Of a DNA stretch of 64,000 nucleotides, positions 1 to 10,547 are shown piece by piece. The DNA is from Aegilops tauschii subsp. strangulata (Eukaryota > Streptophyta > Magnoliopsida > Poales > Poaceae): assembly GCF_002575655.3 (NCBI RefSeq), contig NC_053038.3, forward strand, positions 139,206,885 to 139,270,884, in the 5' to 3' direction. Made by a program: the position numbers and the translations under genes. How positions within the stretch are numbered: the first letter of the stretch is position 1; every line of letters begins with the position of its first letter. The notes below the pieces were generated by a model. It did not search any database. It was not told where the DNA came from and saw nothing but the letters and a program-made list of their open reading frames with translations.

Positions 1-8
1 ATTGGCGG

Positions 9-1961
9 ATGCACTTTGACGGGTCCAAGATGCGCACCGGCTTGGGAGCCGGCATAGTCCTCACCTCTCCCAAAGGCGACAAGCTCAAGTACACGCTGCA
101 GATCCACAACGTGGCTGAGTACGAGGCGCTCGTACACGGGCTCCGGCTAGCCAAAGAGCTTGGCATACGCCGGATCCTGTGCTACGGCGACTCAGACTTG
201 GTGGTCCAGCAATCGTCTGGCGACTGGGACGCCAAGGACGCGAACATGGCGAGTTATCGATTCCTCGTCCAGCAGATCAGCGGATACTTCGAGGGGTGCG
301 AGTTCCTCCACGTGCCAAGGGCCGACAACGACCAAGCAGATGCCCTAGCACGGATCGGCTCCACCCGACAAGCCATACCGACTGGCGTCTCCCTCCAGCG
401 CCTCCTCAAGCCGTCCATCAAGCCGTCTCCAGAGTCGGATTCCATCTTCGTACCACCTGCGCCAGATACAGCCGGATCCGACTGGAGAAACCCCGCAGGC
501 GGCACGGGGACTCCGACAACTGGCCCGGGGACTACCATAGTCGCACCCCGCCCGGGGACTTCAGAACCCGGCCCGGGGACTGCAGCAGTCGGCCCGGGGA
601 CTACAACGACACAAGAAGCAGTGGCCGACTCACCCAACCCACCCACCCGAGTCATGGTGGCCACATTAACAGAAGAAGAAGTCACAGCTCCCTCATGGGC
701 CCAGCCCATCCTCAAGTTCCCAGTCAGCAGAGAGCTGCCGGCTGATGAGATCTCAGCAAGACTAGTGCAACGACGAGCCGCAGCATATACAATAATCAAC
801 AGAGAGCTTGTGAAGCGCAGCGTCACTGGAATCTTCCAGCGTTGCGTCGAGCCAGAAAAAGGAGTGGCAATCCTCAAAGACATCCACCAAGGCGAATGCG
901 GCCACCACGCAGCCTCAAGATCCCTTGTGGCCAAAGCTTTCCGCCATGGTTTCTTCTGGCCGACTGCCTTGGAGGATGCTAAAGAAATAGTCAAGAGCTG
1001 CAGAGGATGCCAAGTTTTTAGTTCCAAGCAACATCTGTCGGCTTCTGCACTCAAGACCATTCCCCTCACCTGGCCTTTTGCTGTCTGGGGACTGGACATG
1101 GTGGGCCCCTTCAAGACAGCCCGCGGCGGCCTGACACATCTACTTGTTGCGGTGGACAAGTTCACAAAGTGGATTGAAGCAAAGCCAATCATGAAGCTCA
1201 ATGGGCTGACTGCCGTGAAATTCATCACCGACATCACTACTCGGTACGGCGTGCCGCACAGCATCATCACCGACAACGGCACGAACTTCGCCAAAGGAGC
1301 ACTGGCACGTTTCTGCGCGACGCAGGGCATCCGACTGGACTTAGCGTCCGTTGCCCACCCGCAGTTAAACGGCCAGGTCGAGCGAGCAAATGGACTCATC
1401 CTCTCCGGCATCAAGCCCCGATTGGTTGTACCACTGGAGCGATCGGCCGGCTGCTGGCTCGAGGAGCTGCCGGCTGTCCTCTGGAGCCTGCGCACTACAC
1501 CCAATTAGTCAACCGGCTTCACTCCATTTTTCCTCGTGTACAGTGCCGAGGCTGTCATCCCAACATACATCGAGTTCGACTCGCCTCGGATCACCATGTA
1601 CACGGAGGAGGAGGCCAAATAAGCAAGAGAAGACGGCGTGGACCTACTGGAAGAAGGCCGGCTGCTAGCACTCAGCCGGTCTGCCATCTACCAGCAAGGG
1701 CTGCACCGCTACTACAACCGCAAGGTCAAGCCAAGATCCTTCCAAGAGGGCGACCTTGTGCTCCGGCTGATCCAGCGAACAGCCGGCCAGCACAAGCTCT
1801 CGGCCCCTTGGGAAGGTCCCTTCGTCGTCAGCAAGGCACTCGGCAACGACTCCTACTACTTGATCGACGCGCAAAAGCCAAGAGCACGCAAGAGAGATGA
1901 CTCCGGCAAGGAGTCGGAGCGACCATGGAACGCAAACCTCCTGAGACGATTTTACAGTTGA
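9..1961 (+). pseudogene. Pol C-terminal half of element A: archaeal-type RNase H, Gly/Pro linker, integrase
   Basis: One reading frame covers the whole stretch, broken by TAG at 1506-1508 and TAA at 1620-1622. Residues 1-120 match the archaeal-like RNase H of Tat elements (RVT_3 type), with the acidic set D4 (FDGS), E37 (AEYEAL), D61 (GDSDLV) and D111 (QADALA) all present. Residues about 150-205 form a low-complexity linker rich in GPGT units. The integrase follows, with an H-H-C-C zinc finger (GECGHH then SCRGCQ) and a complete catalytic triad D363, D422, E458 with the expected 35-residue D-E spacing. After the first stop the frame continues through the C-terminal region ending near 1961. 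The start is artificial because the protein begins upstream of the window. The enzyme would cut RNA in RNA:DNA hybrids and insert the cDNA into chromosomes. The stops make this copy inactive. Confidence 0.85.
496..640 (+). repeat. Short tandem repeats encoding GPGT units, containing PPT-like CGGGGACT
   Basis: Five copies of CGGGGACT occur here, starting at 505, 526, 553, 574 and 595, in an imperfect 21-27 bp repeat. In the pol frame they encode repeated Gly-Pro-Gly-Thr units in the linker between RNase H and integrase. The same octamer is the core of this element's polypurine tract at 7030-7037. Confidence 0.7.
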
Positions 1962-2750
1962 AAGCAGTATGTATCATGCTATCCTTTTTTGTATTAAGTA
2001 CAAACCAACAGGCCCCCCGAGCAGTACTCGGCGACTGCCCTTGTTTATCTATGAATGACAAGTGTCATATCCATGAATGTATTATTACATTTTGAATTTT
2101 GGTCCGGCACCGGGTTCGACTTGTCGGCCCGGGGACTGGCCGCCTTGAGCTATATTGAAAGTTTTCCCTAAAGTCAGAAAAGTAGTGCGCCGGCTCCCGA
2201 GTCCTCTCTTGTTGAAAGTCGCAGCTCAAAGAACTGACTGTCCGACTAGCAAGAGGCAAGACAGAAAGGACGCCCACACGAAAAATGGCTAAGGAACAAC
2301 GAACCTATATAGTAAAGAGACGGCCTCCAAACATGCCTGCCGGCTGCCAGAACAGCCGGCTGGCCGGCTTCCTAAACACTTAGCTTTAGTCCAGCAGAGC
2401 TAGAGTACTCCCCCCCAATCGGCCAGGCACTCCTCCGGCTACAGATTGCAGAGCAACTGTTTGACTGGGGAGGCAGCAACCAAGGGAGGGCGGCAAAGGA
2501 AAAAGCAGAAGGATAAAGAGCAAAGTACAAGGAAAGGCCACATGCATATGTTATATACACACATAAAGCCCCCAACAGGCTGGCAACAAACTTAAGTTCG
2601 AATACACCTAGTGGGTGGAATTGTGCAGACTTAACCAAAACTTTGTTCCAAAAGTAACTAGACAGGGAAACAAAAGACGGCAGACTAAGGCGCGCTGCGG
2701 AGGCCGAGCTGGTCGGTGAAGGCGGCCTCGCCGGCTGAAGGAGTGGCCGA
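1962..2750. other. Non-coding spacer between pol and the antisense gene of element A
   Basis: No supported coding region is present. On the minus strand this is the expected 3' untranslated region and terminator zone of the antisense gene. On the plus strand it is downstream of the integrase stop. It holds one PPT-like CGGGGACT at 2130-2137 but nothing else that I recognise. Confidence 0.55.
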
Positions 2751-5700
2751 CTAGCGGGTCCCGGCTTGACCACCACCTACGGCAGGAGACGCACTCGCGC
2801 GCGACGTAGTGCTGGAGGCGCGGTCAGGCTGAGGTTGGCCGGCTGCTCCACCAGCCGGCTCGGCGTCTTCACCCTCCTCCTCCTCCTCTTCGCCCTCATC
2901 GCTGGAGTCGATCTCCTCCGCCGAGTCTTCGCCATACTCCGGGTTCAGACTGAACCACTCCTCTGGCTGGGCGACACCATTGTCGTCCACCTCGGGGGCG
3001 AAGACGCTCGTGTCGGTGTAGTCGGCGATCGCCGAAGCCCGCCGGATGATGGCCGGCCGTGCCGGCTACAGCTCTGTGTTGGCTTGCTGCTGCCAGGTAG
3101 CCAACTGATCCAGGCTCAGGCCGGGATACCAGGCCTTGACAAACTCCAGCGCCCGCCTGGCGCCGGAGCGAGCCGCCGAGGCCTTCCAGGCTTCGAAGCG
3201 GCCGACTGCCACCTCCAGCCAGTCGGCAGTCCGACTGGGGGTGCAAGGAACCACTTGGCCGGGCCAGAGGGCGGCCAAGACCTGCGCCCCGGCACGTTGA
3301 AGACGGCGGAGCAGTCGGTGAGCCGGCTGGATGCGGGCCTGGATCGCCAAGAGCTGCTCCTCCAGCGAACGGCCGGCGGTTGGCGAGATCTCAAAGCCAG
3401 CCTGCCTTCACGCCTGGCGGCGGGCCTCGATGGTCTGGTTGGCAGCAGTAGAATAGCCAGGGAAATATTTTGCGCAAGCAAGAAGAAGGAAAGGAGAAAA
3501 GAGCACCAAATCAGAAAAAGAGCCAAAGTGGCAGATGGCAAGAAAGGACGAAGAGGTAGGTGGCTTACCGTCAACCAGATCTTCGATCTGGCCATAGCCA
3601 GAGACCAGAGTCTGCCTGGCCTCAGCCCAGCCGGCCGCCTCCGTCTCATACTCGGCCTGGAGGGCGGCTTCGCGGTCCTGCACCACCTTCAGTGCCGCCT
3701 TGTGGCTTTCCTCCTGGTCGGCCAACCGCTTGGCCAGGCGGTCGCGTTCCTGCACCAAGGCGGCGAGCTCGGCATCCTTGGTGCGAAGGGAAGTCTGAGA
3801 CTCTCCCAGTTGTGCCCTCAGACTGGCGTTGGCCGCTGCAGAGACGGCAGGAAAAGAAGAACAGTAAGAAATCGTCAAGGAAGATCCGACCCGACTGCTC
3901 AGCAGTCGGCCCGAATCGTCATGAGTTAAAGAACAAAGCACGTACCTCGGCTCTCAGTAAGGTCGGCGGTCTTCTGAGTCAGCTCCCGAGCCTGGGAGTT
4001 GAAGGCGGCCGCTCGAAGGTTGTGGTAGTCCTGCAAGATGGACAGAAGATCGAAGTAAGAACAAGAATAGCAAAGACAAATCCACCAAGAAGTTCCAAGC
4101 CGCCTGCTCTGCAGCCGACTCGGAACTCGGGGACTACACCCAGTGGGTGCGCTGACGCGCCCCCACGGGAGAAATCAAGATCAAGAAGAAGCAAGATGGG
4201 AATACTAACCCGGATGGCCGCCCGCGTCACGAGGAACTCGTCGGTGAACTTCCTCAGCGCCGCAGCTTGGCCCTGGAGCCGGGTCCGGACGTCCTGTGCT
4301 GCCACGTTCACCACGGCCGTCCCTCCGCCTGGCGTCCACCCCGAGGTAGCGCTGGCCGCCTCCGCATCCCAGGCCGACGAGCTGGAGCCCACGGCCGGCT
4401 GCGGCTCCGACGCGGCCTTCTGTGGCTCCGACGCGGCCTTCCCCGCGCGCTGACTCGACGGAACCCGGACCACCATCTCAGCCCTCGCGGCCGGCTCGCC
4501 CCCCGCCGACTGTACAGGCGGCGGATCAGGCCGGCTGCCCTGAGCCGCCCCAGTTGGCGGGGTCGGCACCGGCGCCCTTTCCAGGATGATGACGTCGTCG
4601 CTTCCCCCCAGCCCTGGCTGGTCCCCGCTGGCTCCCTCTGGCGAGGGCTCCACGTCCCCAGGCGCCATGACGCGCACCGGGGTGACCATCAAAACCTCCC
4701 CCGCCGCGGCCGCGGCCGCAGCTTCTTCTTGGGCCCTGGCTGCGGCATCGGCGAGCGCCTTCGCCGCCTCCTCCTCCCGTGCCGCCTGGGCGGCGGCCGC
4801 CTTCCGTGCCTCCGCCTCCCGCGCCTCTCGCTCCGCCTGCGCCTCCCGCGCGTTCCTTTCTGTCGCCTCCTGAAGGTCGGCACGGGGGTCCACGCGGCGG
4901 GTGGTGCTCCCAGAGCCCCTCGGCGACTCAACGACGGAGGCTGCAGCCGCCCGCTCAAGCGACAGCGGAGCCCTGATCATTGGAGAAGAAGGCAAGAGCT
5001 CAAGAACCACCAAAGAAAAGAAAGAAAAAAGAGTATACGAAAGAAAGTGAACTTACGCCGACACGGTCTGCAGTTGCTTCACCGCCTTACGAAAGCGAGC
5101 CGCCTTCGCGGCCGCCTCCTCCCGCCTGGTGGCTGCCGCCCCGCCCCTGGGTTTCTTCGTCCGGCTACCGAACAAACCCTGGGCGGCGCGACGCTTTTGA
5201 CCTCTGCCCCGAGCAGGCGGTGCAGCGGAGGAACCCGCGCCGCGTCCAGACGCCGGCTGGCGGCGCGGGACGACTTCGGCCTCATCGTCGTCCGGCCAGT
5301 CGTCAAAGTTAACTCCGAGCCCGGAGCCGCCTGCTTGGCCGCCACCCGGCTCGACGTCGTCGTCCATACCTGCCGCCGCCAGGTCGGGGTCCTCCTGATC
5401 GTGTTCTGTCCGGTCGGGGACGAATCGGCGCTCCGAGTCTGACCCGCCGGCCGGCTGAAGGAGAGGGCTTGTTCGAAAAGCAAACCGACTAAGTCAGAAT
5501 CGGCTAAGAGGAACTCGGCAACAAAGGAGAGAGAGAGAAAGAGACAAGGAGAGCATACCGTATGCGGTGGATTGGCTCGGCTATACGGTTCCTTGCCGAA
5601 CTGCCACTCTTCGCAAGGTAGTTCACCATATAGGCAACCTCCTCGCGTGGCATCTCCTTGGTACACATTCGGCTTGGATCGAGCTGGCCGCTCATCTGAC

Positions 5701-6445
5701 AGATCAGATGAGGCCAGCTCTGGAGCGGAAGAACCCGGCGCGTGACGAACGCGGCCAGAAGGTCGGGCCCCGTCAAGCCCGCTGCCTGGGTCAGCTCCCG
5801 CACTCGGGCGACGGCGGCGGACCCTGCCGGCGTCAGAGTCACGGCCCGGAAGGACCACTGGGGCCGCCTGCCCTCTGGTGGGCCGGCTACGTAAGCCGGC
5901 AGGTTGATGTAGTCGCCCCGCGGGGCGATGTTCCGCACATAGAAGTACGATTTTTGCCACTTCTTCACCGATTGGATCAGCGTGATGACGGGGAAGGGGT
6001 TGTCGGCGACCGATCTCCGCGACGCGATGAAGGCGCTAGTCTGAGCTAGCACGCGCCGCATGTGCGTGCCCAGCTTCGACTGGAAGAACTCCCCCTAGAG
6101 CTCAAGGGTGGGGAGGACGCCGAGGTAGCCCTCGCACAGGGTGACTAAGGCGGACAGCAGCACCACCGCGTTTGGGGTGAGGTGGTGCGGCTGGAGCTGA
6201 TAGAAGTCGAGCCAGCAGCGGAAGAAGGCGCTCGCTGGCAGACCGATGCCGCGCAAGAAGTGCGAGCGGAAGACCACCCCCTTGCCCTCCCGCGGCTCCG
6301 GTGTAATCTCCTTCGCCGGCGCAAGGCGGACCTCCACCTTGTCCGCGGCCGGCAACCGCCGAGTTTTGCGGAGGAACTCGACGTGGTCTTCGTGCACGTT
6401 GGAGCCGTCCCAATCCCCGCCATACTGCTCCGCGGCGGGAGTCAT
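2751..6445 (-). pseudogene. Antisense gene of element A, PF04195-type 'putative gypsy type transposon' protein, multi-exon
   Basis: On the minus strand, opposite to pol, coding-like segments are separated by spacers with GT...AG borders. The first segment (6445 down to about 5557) has the conserved core seen in PF04195 proteins: an FLRGIGLPAS stretch, the NAVVLLSALVTLCEGYLGV helix and a KKWQKSYFYV motif. Later segments (about 5454-5058, 4980-4200, 4045-3950, 3835-3570 and 3440-2751) encode an acidic region, a very Ala/Glu-rich coiled coil, a second heptad-like coiled coil and an acidic C-terminus. An in-frame TAG at 6095-6097 probably replaced a Trp codon, and at least two further stops occur near 3410 and 3060. 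Exact splice junctions were not resolved. Function is unknown: the Pfam family is defined by its occurrence in plant Gypsy elements. A TATA box lies about 140 bp upstream of the start. Confidence 0.7.
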
Positions 6446-6582
6446 GGCAAAAACTAGTGCGGCGGCGGAGGAACGTGTGGTGGAAGAGCGCGGCAGCGAG
6501 GCGCTGTTGCAAGAAATGGCGAGCGAAGAAGATGGTGTAAGTAGGAGGAGCGTGCGAGGGCCTGCCGCCCTCCACCTCCCCG

Positions 6583-6590
6583 TACTTATA
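6583..6590 (-). promoter_or_regulatory. TATA box of the antisense gene in element A
   Basis: The minus strand reads TATAAGTA, 138 bp upstream of the antisense ATG at 6445. Spacing and strand fit a separate promoter inside the element, distinct from the LTR promoter. Confidence 0.5.
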
Positions 6591-7029
6591 GCTTCGCGAG
6601 GCGAGGCCGAAGAGGCCGGACGTTAGGGGGAGAGTGGGATTAACTGCACCCATTCCCCCACGTCCCGCGATTATTGCGCCCTAAAGGCGAGCCGAAACTG
6701 CCACAAGGAGACGTGCGGGCGGTTTCGGGATGCAGAGAATCCGCGCCTGGCCCCGGGCGCGGACGTGGCGGGCCCCCGCCCTGCGGCGACGTCCCGTCAC
6801 GCGCGTGGGCTGGCAGGCTTTCTGGCCGAGGGAGGCCACGTGGTTCGCAGACGGCAAGTGGCCGGCCCGCGGCCCGGAGCACAAGCTGGCGAGCTCCCGC
6901 CCTCCGAATCCGGAATTTTCGACGAAGGTGGCACGCCTAACTAAAGCCGGCTCCCAGCTGCCGACTTGACAAGATAGGAAGCTGATCGAGCTTCTCAACC
7001 CCTACTCCACCTCGAAGCCCAATCAACTT

Positions 7030-7039
7030 CGGGGACTAC
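7030..7039 (+). other. Polypurine tract of element A
   Basis: The sequence CGGGGACTAC directly precedes the TG of the 3' LTR at 7040. This is the primer site for plus-strand cDNA synthesis. Confidence 0.7.
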
Positions 7040-8211
7040 TGTGGGAGTAAATGGCCACGGGTAGCCTAACCGACTGCCCCTGGTTCTTCTGAAAAAATTA
7101 TCAGGCCTTCGGGCCTCCAAGCACTCCGAGCATTGGGCCGCCTTCCCTAGCCGGCTACCTCTGAAGCCGACTCCCGGAAGGCGACCCATCCTCCGCAACC
7201 CCTCCCCAGGGCGACTACGGGGTGGCCGACTCCAAGGGGCCGGCCAAGAAGGACGGCGACTCCAAGAAGCCGGCCGAGACCACAACCACCAAAGCTACAC
7301 CCACATAATGGTGACAAGACGGGGTGTGGCCACAGTGCGGCCCACTACCCCCGTGGCCCGAGGTAGGCATGGCCGCGGAGGCCGTACGGGATGACCGTCT
7401 CCTGTTCGGCTCGTTACTGTAGCCATGCCAGACTCGACGTCATCCACGACCGACTCCTGTACGGCCCGCGGGCGGCGGGCCCCTTCCGCAAGAGAGAGGC
7501 GCGGAGGCGGCCCGGCCTCCCCCAGTCGGCCAAGGGCGTAGCCGGCCCACATAAGCCGGCTACCCCCTTCCTCGAAGCAGGAGCCCCATTAAGGAGACAA
7601 GACGAGGTAAGGCTACAGTGAGAGCCCCCGAGGCGGCCCACTGTAGCAACGCTTACCTTGACGAAGCCCTCGTCATCAAAGGCGAGGCTACAGTGAGCAG
7701 TCGCTGACAAGACCCTAGGCGGTGGGGCCGGCCTGTCGACTAAGAAGCCGGCAGCAGGCGGGACCCACCAGCCGGCGGGACCCAACAGCCGGCGGAGAAG
7801 CCGGCGAGCGTAGACACTAACGGCTGGGACCAGTGCCCAGCCGGATTACCATTGTACCCCCGGGGGTAGGCCTATATAAACCCCCCGAAGCACCCATGCA
7901 AAGGGTTAGCTTCTGAACACAGCACACACACCATGGAGATAGAGAGAAGCAAGAGCTAGCCTTGTTCTTCTTCTCCCTTGAACCCAACAGCTCTAGGAGC
8001 AATTGTAGCTACCTTTCCTTGATCTAGTGATCATGCGGAGACCCCGCAGAGCAGGACTAGGGGTGTTATCTCCTCGGAGAGCCCCGAACCTGGGTAAGAT
8101 CTACCGGCGTGCATGTCTTCGCCTCATCCCGTTTCCAGGCACCGGCGATGTCTTATTGGCACCCACAATGATAAGCCATCCGTTGGCATATGTCGCACCA
8201 ACCACCCGACA
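7040..8211 (+). repeat. 3' LTR of element A
   Basis: It begins TGTGGGAG right after the polypurine tract and ends ...CCCGACA, giving 1172 bp. It contains a TATA box at 7873-7880 followed by a leader-like stretch, so U3 would be about 830 bp. It is very GC-rich, with many GCCGGC words. The paired 5' LTR is outside the window, so the exact 3' border rests on the CA end and on the change to AT-rich sequence. Confidence 0.75.
7873..7880 (+). promoter_or_regulatory. LTR promoter TATA box, element A
   Basis: TATATAAA followed by a C-rich stretch and an ATG-poor leader. Position and strand are right for the sense transcript. Confidence 0.6.
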
Positions 8212-8537
8212 GAGACCCTCAGAAAGTTTCAAAATATTTGGAGCTGTAAAAATATTTATAGAATTTTAAAGCTCCAATTCAAATACATATTGGATTAATT
8301 CAAAGCCCATTTATGTCCTAGAAAAGTGTCCACCATTTTTGGTTTAGGTTTCCATCTTGTTCCATAAATTATGAACATTTTTGAAGGGCATTTTGGGTTC
8401 ATTGAAAATATTTTTAAGTTGAACCTATTGCATTGTTTTGGTGCTAGGGGTTTGAGCAATCCCCATTTCAACTTTCAAATAGATTTAGACATGATGCAAT
8501 AAGATGCAAAACACCAGGCAGTACCAGAAGCTAGGGA
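8212..8537. mobile_element. Remnant of an older LTR that hosted element A
   Basis: AT-rich, non-coding sequence that ends ...gggatgtgaca, a common LTR 3' end in grass Gypsy elements, just where family C begins. No ORF or other signal is seen. The family is unknown, and the overlap with the start of the C LTR (8538-8544) is ambiguous. Confidence 0.45.
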
Positions 8538-8893
8538 TGTGACATCGGGTTCCGGCAAAACTCTCAAGGTTCGAACACTAGGGTGCGCACGAAGATCTCC
8601 CCCTACCAAATCACGCCCTCAACCTCGCCATGATCTCAAAGGCTAGCTCGATGAACTCGCAACACAAGAGACACAAGATTATACTGGTTCGGGCCACGGT
8701 TGTGGTGTAATACCCTACTCCATTGTGGTGTGGTGCATTGCCTCTTAGGCTGAGGATGAACAGTACAAGGGGTAGAATAGCATCCTGAGGCGAGGTGTTC
8801 TTGTGCTTGGTGGGTGTGAGGATGGGTTGGATCTAGTCCAAGATGAGATGGCTGAGGCTCAGCTCGAGTTGCCTCCTACTGTGGTGGCTAGCC

Positions 8894-8902
8894 CTATTTA
8901 TA
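8894..8902 (-). promoter_or_regulatory. Sense LTR promoter TATA box, family C left LTR
   Basis: The minus strand reads TATAAATAG at the same relative place as in the right LTR (19153-19161). Confidence 0.55.
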
Positions 8903-9225
8903 GAGGCCCTGGTCCTCTCCCCACATATTGAGCGGGAAGGGAGCCAACAACGGCCAATTTTAAAGGGGACAGCTAGTACAAGTTATCCTGACAAAAGTAA
9001 TCTTCGCCTGCCAAAGGCTCTGGTGGTGATGCCGCCTTGGGATCCATGGTGACCTCCGTCTTGCCGCCCTGCTGGTCTTGGTCTCTTGCACCGATACGGA
9101 AACCTTTGCCTGACGCCTCGGTACTCTTCGTCTGCACTTGCCTCCTTCGCACCAAAGTGGAAACAAGGGCACTGTGCGCGCTGGCGCCCGCCCGGTCTCG
9201 ATTGTCATGGCTCACGTCATTGGAA

Positions 9226-9322
9226 CCTCGCGGGGTTTGGTTTGCCTTGATCTCTCCGCCCCTCGCGAGCCAGCCTAGCGTGGCCGCTCCCGAGTAGGTC
9301 TTGCGTCGTCCGCCTCGCGAGG
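9226..9322. promoter_or_regulatory. Cluster of CTCGCGAG palindromes between the divergent promoters, left LTR
   Basis: Palindromic boxes lie at 9226-9235 (one base off), 9262-9269 and 9313-9322. They match the cluster in the right LTR at the same spacing. The role as protein-binding sites is inferred only. Confidence 0.35.
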
Positions 9323-9629
9323 CTTGGTCCCCCGCCAGGGTCTCGAATGCTTGTTGGTGAAGGTGGGCCGTACGGGCCCGCTCACAGAGCCACGCCGTGG
9401 GCCGCAGGTAGGCAAGTTTTGGGACACCCATTCCCAGAACGCCGACAGAAGCCCCCGGGCCCAAGGCGCGCTCGGGCTTGGCTTCGAGGCGAAGCCAAAG
9501 GGCAAGTGCGGAGCGCCGCTGGGCCCAATAGCCTGCGGCCTTGGTCGACGCGTGGCGGTTGATTGAACATGGGCATCTCCGCTTCCCCACGCTGCCTCGG
9601 CAACTGCCCGACTTGACGAGTCCCTGCTG

Positions 9630-9697
9630 CATGCAAGGAAAAACCATCATTACCTGTGATCGTGGGGGGCGCTGGTTGGCCTTCTCCTGCTATAAAT
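9630..9697 (+). promoter_or_regulatory. Promoter of the antisense B3-like gene, left LTR (CATGCA box and TATA)
   Basis: CATGCA at 9630-9635 is followed by TATAAAT at 9691-9697, 77 bp before the former start codon at 9774. The same pair is kept in the right LTR. CATGCA is the RY core known to be bound by some plant B3 proteins. Confidence 0.5.
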
Positions 9698-9773
9698 GGG
9701 GAGGGGGGCAGAGCCCCCATCGCCCATCTCTTCCCATTCCGCTCGCTTCTCCTCCTTTGCTCCTTCGCCGGTA

Positions 9774-10547
9774 GTGACACCAACGGCGCTGTCGAAGTGG
9801 TTCTCCACCACGGAGAAGGGGAAGGCTTCCCGTGAGGGGCCCAGCTCTCCGGCGCCCAAGCGTGGATGCGGCCGTCCCCGTAAACACGCCGTGACCGCTT
9901 TGCGTGGCAGGGGTCGCTCCGGTCGTGGCAGCCCTGTTGATGAAGGGAGATGTGCCGTGGTCGCGCGGCCTCCCTGGCCGCGCTTTCACTTGGCGGAGGT
10001 GCTGCCGGAGTTCGTTGTCTGGTCAGAGAACCCAGCCGACAACTGGCTTCAGCTCCCGCGCTTCTTTGCCGATGAGCTACTGGCCTCAGGTCTAGGTGGG
10101 CTCTGGCTGGAGGGGGACGGCTGCTGCAGCAGGGCTTCCTGGGTCGCGGTTGAGGTCTCCTTCGTGGGCAACATAGCCCTGGCCCGCGGCCAGACGTTTG
10201 CCTGAGCACGCGGCCTGGGCACGCGGTGTTACCTCCATTTCAAGTATGACGGTGACGCGACCCTCTACGTGAGGGTGTTTGGGGAAGATGGTCACCGCGC
10301 CGGGTGCTGCCCCGAGGTCAATGACGACGAGGAGGTGCTCGGCCTTGGTGAAGGTTGTGATGAGGATGAGGGCGAACCCGCCCTTGGGGCCAACCACGCC
10401 TCGTCCAGCTACGGCGACTCTTCCCTCAGCGACAGCTCCAGCAGCGGTGGGTACGACTAGCCGCCACGCCGCTGCGCCCGCTTCGAAGGCGGCAGCGGGT
10501 CGTCTCGTCGCCGCTCCTCCATGAAGTGCGAGGAGGGGTCTAGCTGA
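9774..10547 (+). pseudogene. AT-hook plus B3-like DNA-binding protein gene inside the LTR, left copy (broken)
   Basis: This is the homologue of 20050-20889 in the same position of the LTR. The start codon has changed from ATG to GTG at 9774. One frame continues to TGA at 10545-10547 and is broken by TGA at 10203-10205 and TAG at 10458-10460, both explained by C-to-T change when compared with the other copy. An AT-hook-like GRPRK motif is followed by a B3-type fold: a WLQLPRFF strand, a WVAVEVSF strand and HFKYDGDATLYVRVFGEDG. The C-terminus is rich in Asp, Glu and Ser. It is on the plus strand, opposite to the retroelement's own genes. The homology to B3 domains was judged by eye. Confidence 0.7.

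Larger units (their letters stand above)
1..8211 (+). mobile_element. Element A: Tat-lineage Ty3/Gypsy LTR retrotransposon, 5' part outside the window
   Basis: The order on the plus strand is archaeal-type RNase H, integrase, a long region carrying a gene on the opposite strand, a polypurine tract and a 3' LTR. A second RNase H of the archaeal type before the integrase, plus an antisense gene before the 3' LTR, is the known layout of the Tat lineage of plant Gypsy elements. The 5' LTR, gag, protease and reverse transcriptase must lie upstream of position 1. The LTR ends in ...cacccgaca at 8211 and is followed by an unrelated AT-rich LTR remnant, so A was inserted into an older element. The 5-bp target duplication cannot be checked because the left end is missing. 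The family name is not assigned. Confidence 0.85.

Noticed and set aside
254..1504. 416-codon minus-strand frame opposite the integrase of element A
   Set aside because: It is an antisense shadow of the conserved RNase H/integrase frame; it has no recognisable domain and no promoter.
2372..2776. Minus-strand frame with hydrophobic stretch after the antisense gene of element A
   Set aside because: It lies in the probable 3' UTR; it begins inside the last exon in another frame and has no homology that I recognise.
3560..5442. Plus-strand frames of 297-391 codons in element A
   Set aside because: They overlap exons and introns of the minus-strand antisense gene and are rich in Arg/Pro, typical of the shadow of an Ala/Glu-rich coding strand.
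8538..8544. Exact left end of the family C LTR
   Set aside because: The bases tgtgaca can be read either as the end of the older LTR or as a degraded start of the C LTR; no firm boundary or target duplication could be called.
9382..10209. 275-codon minus-strand ORF in the family C LTR
   Set aside because: It is antisense to the B3-like gene and not matched by a homologous intact frame with motifs in the other LTR.
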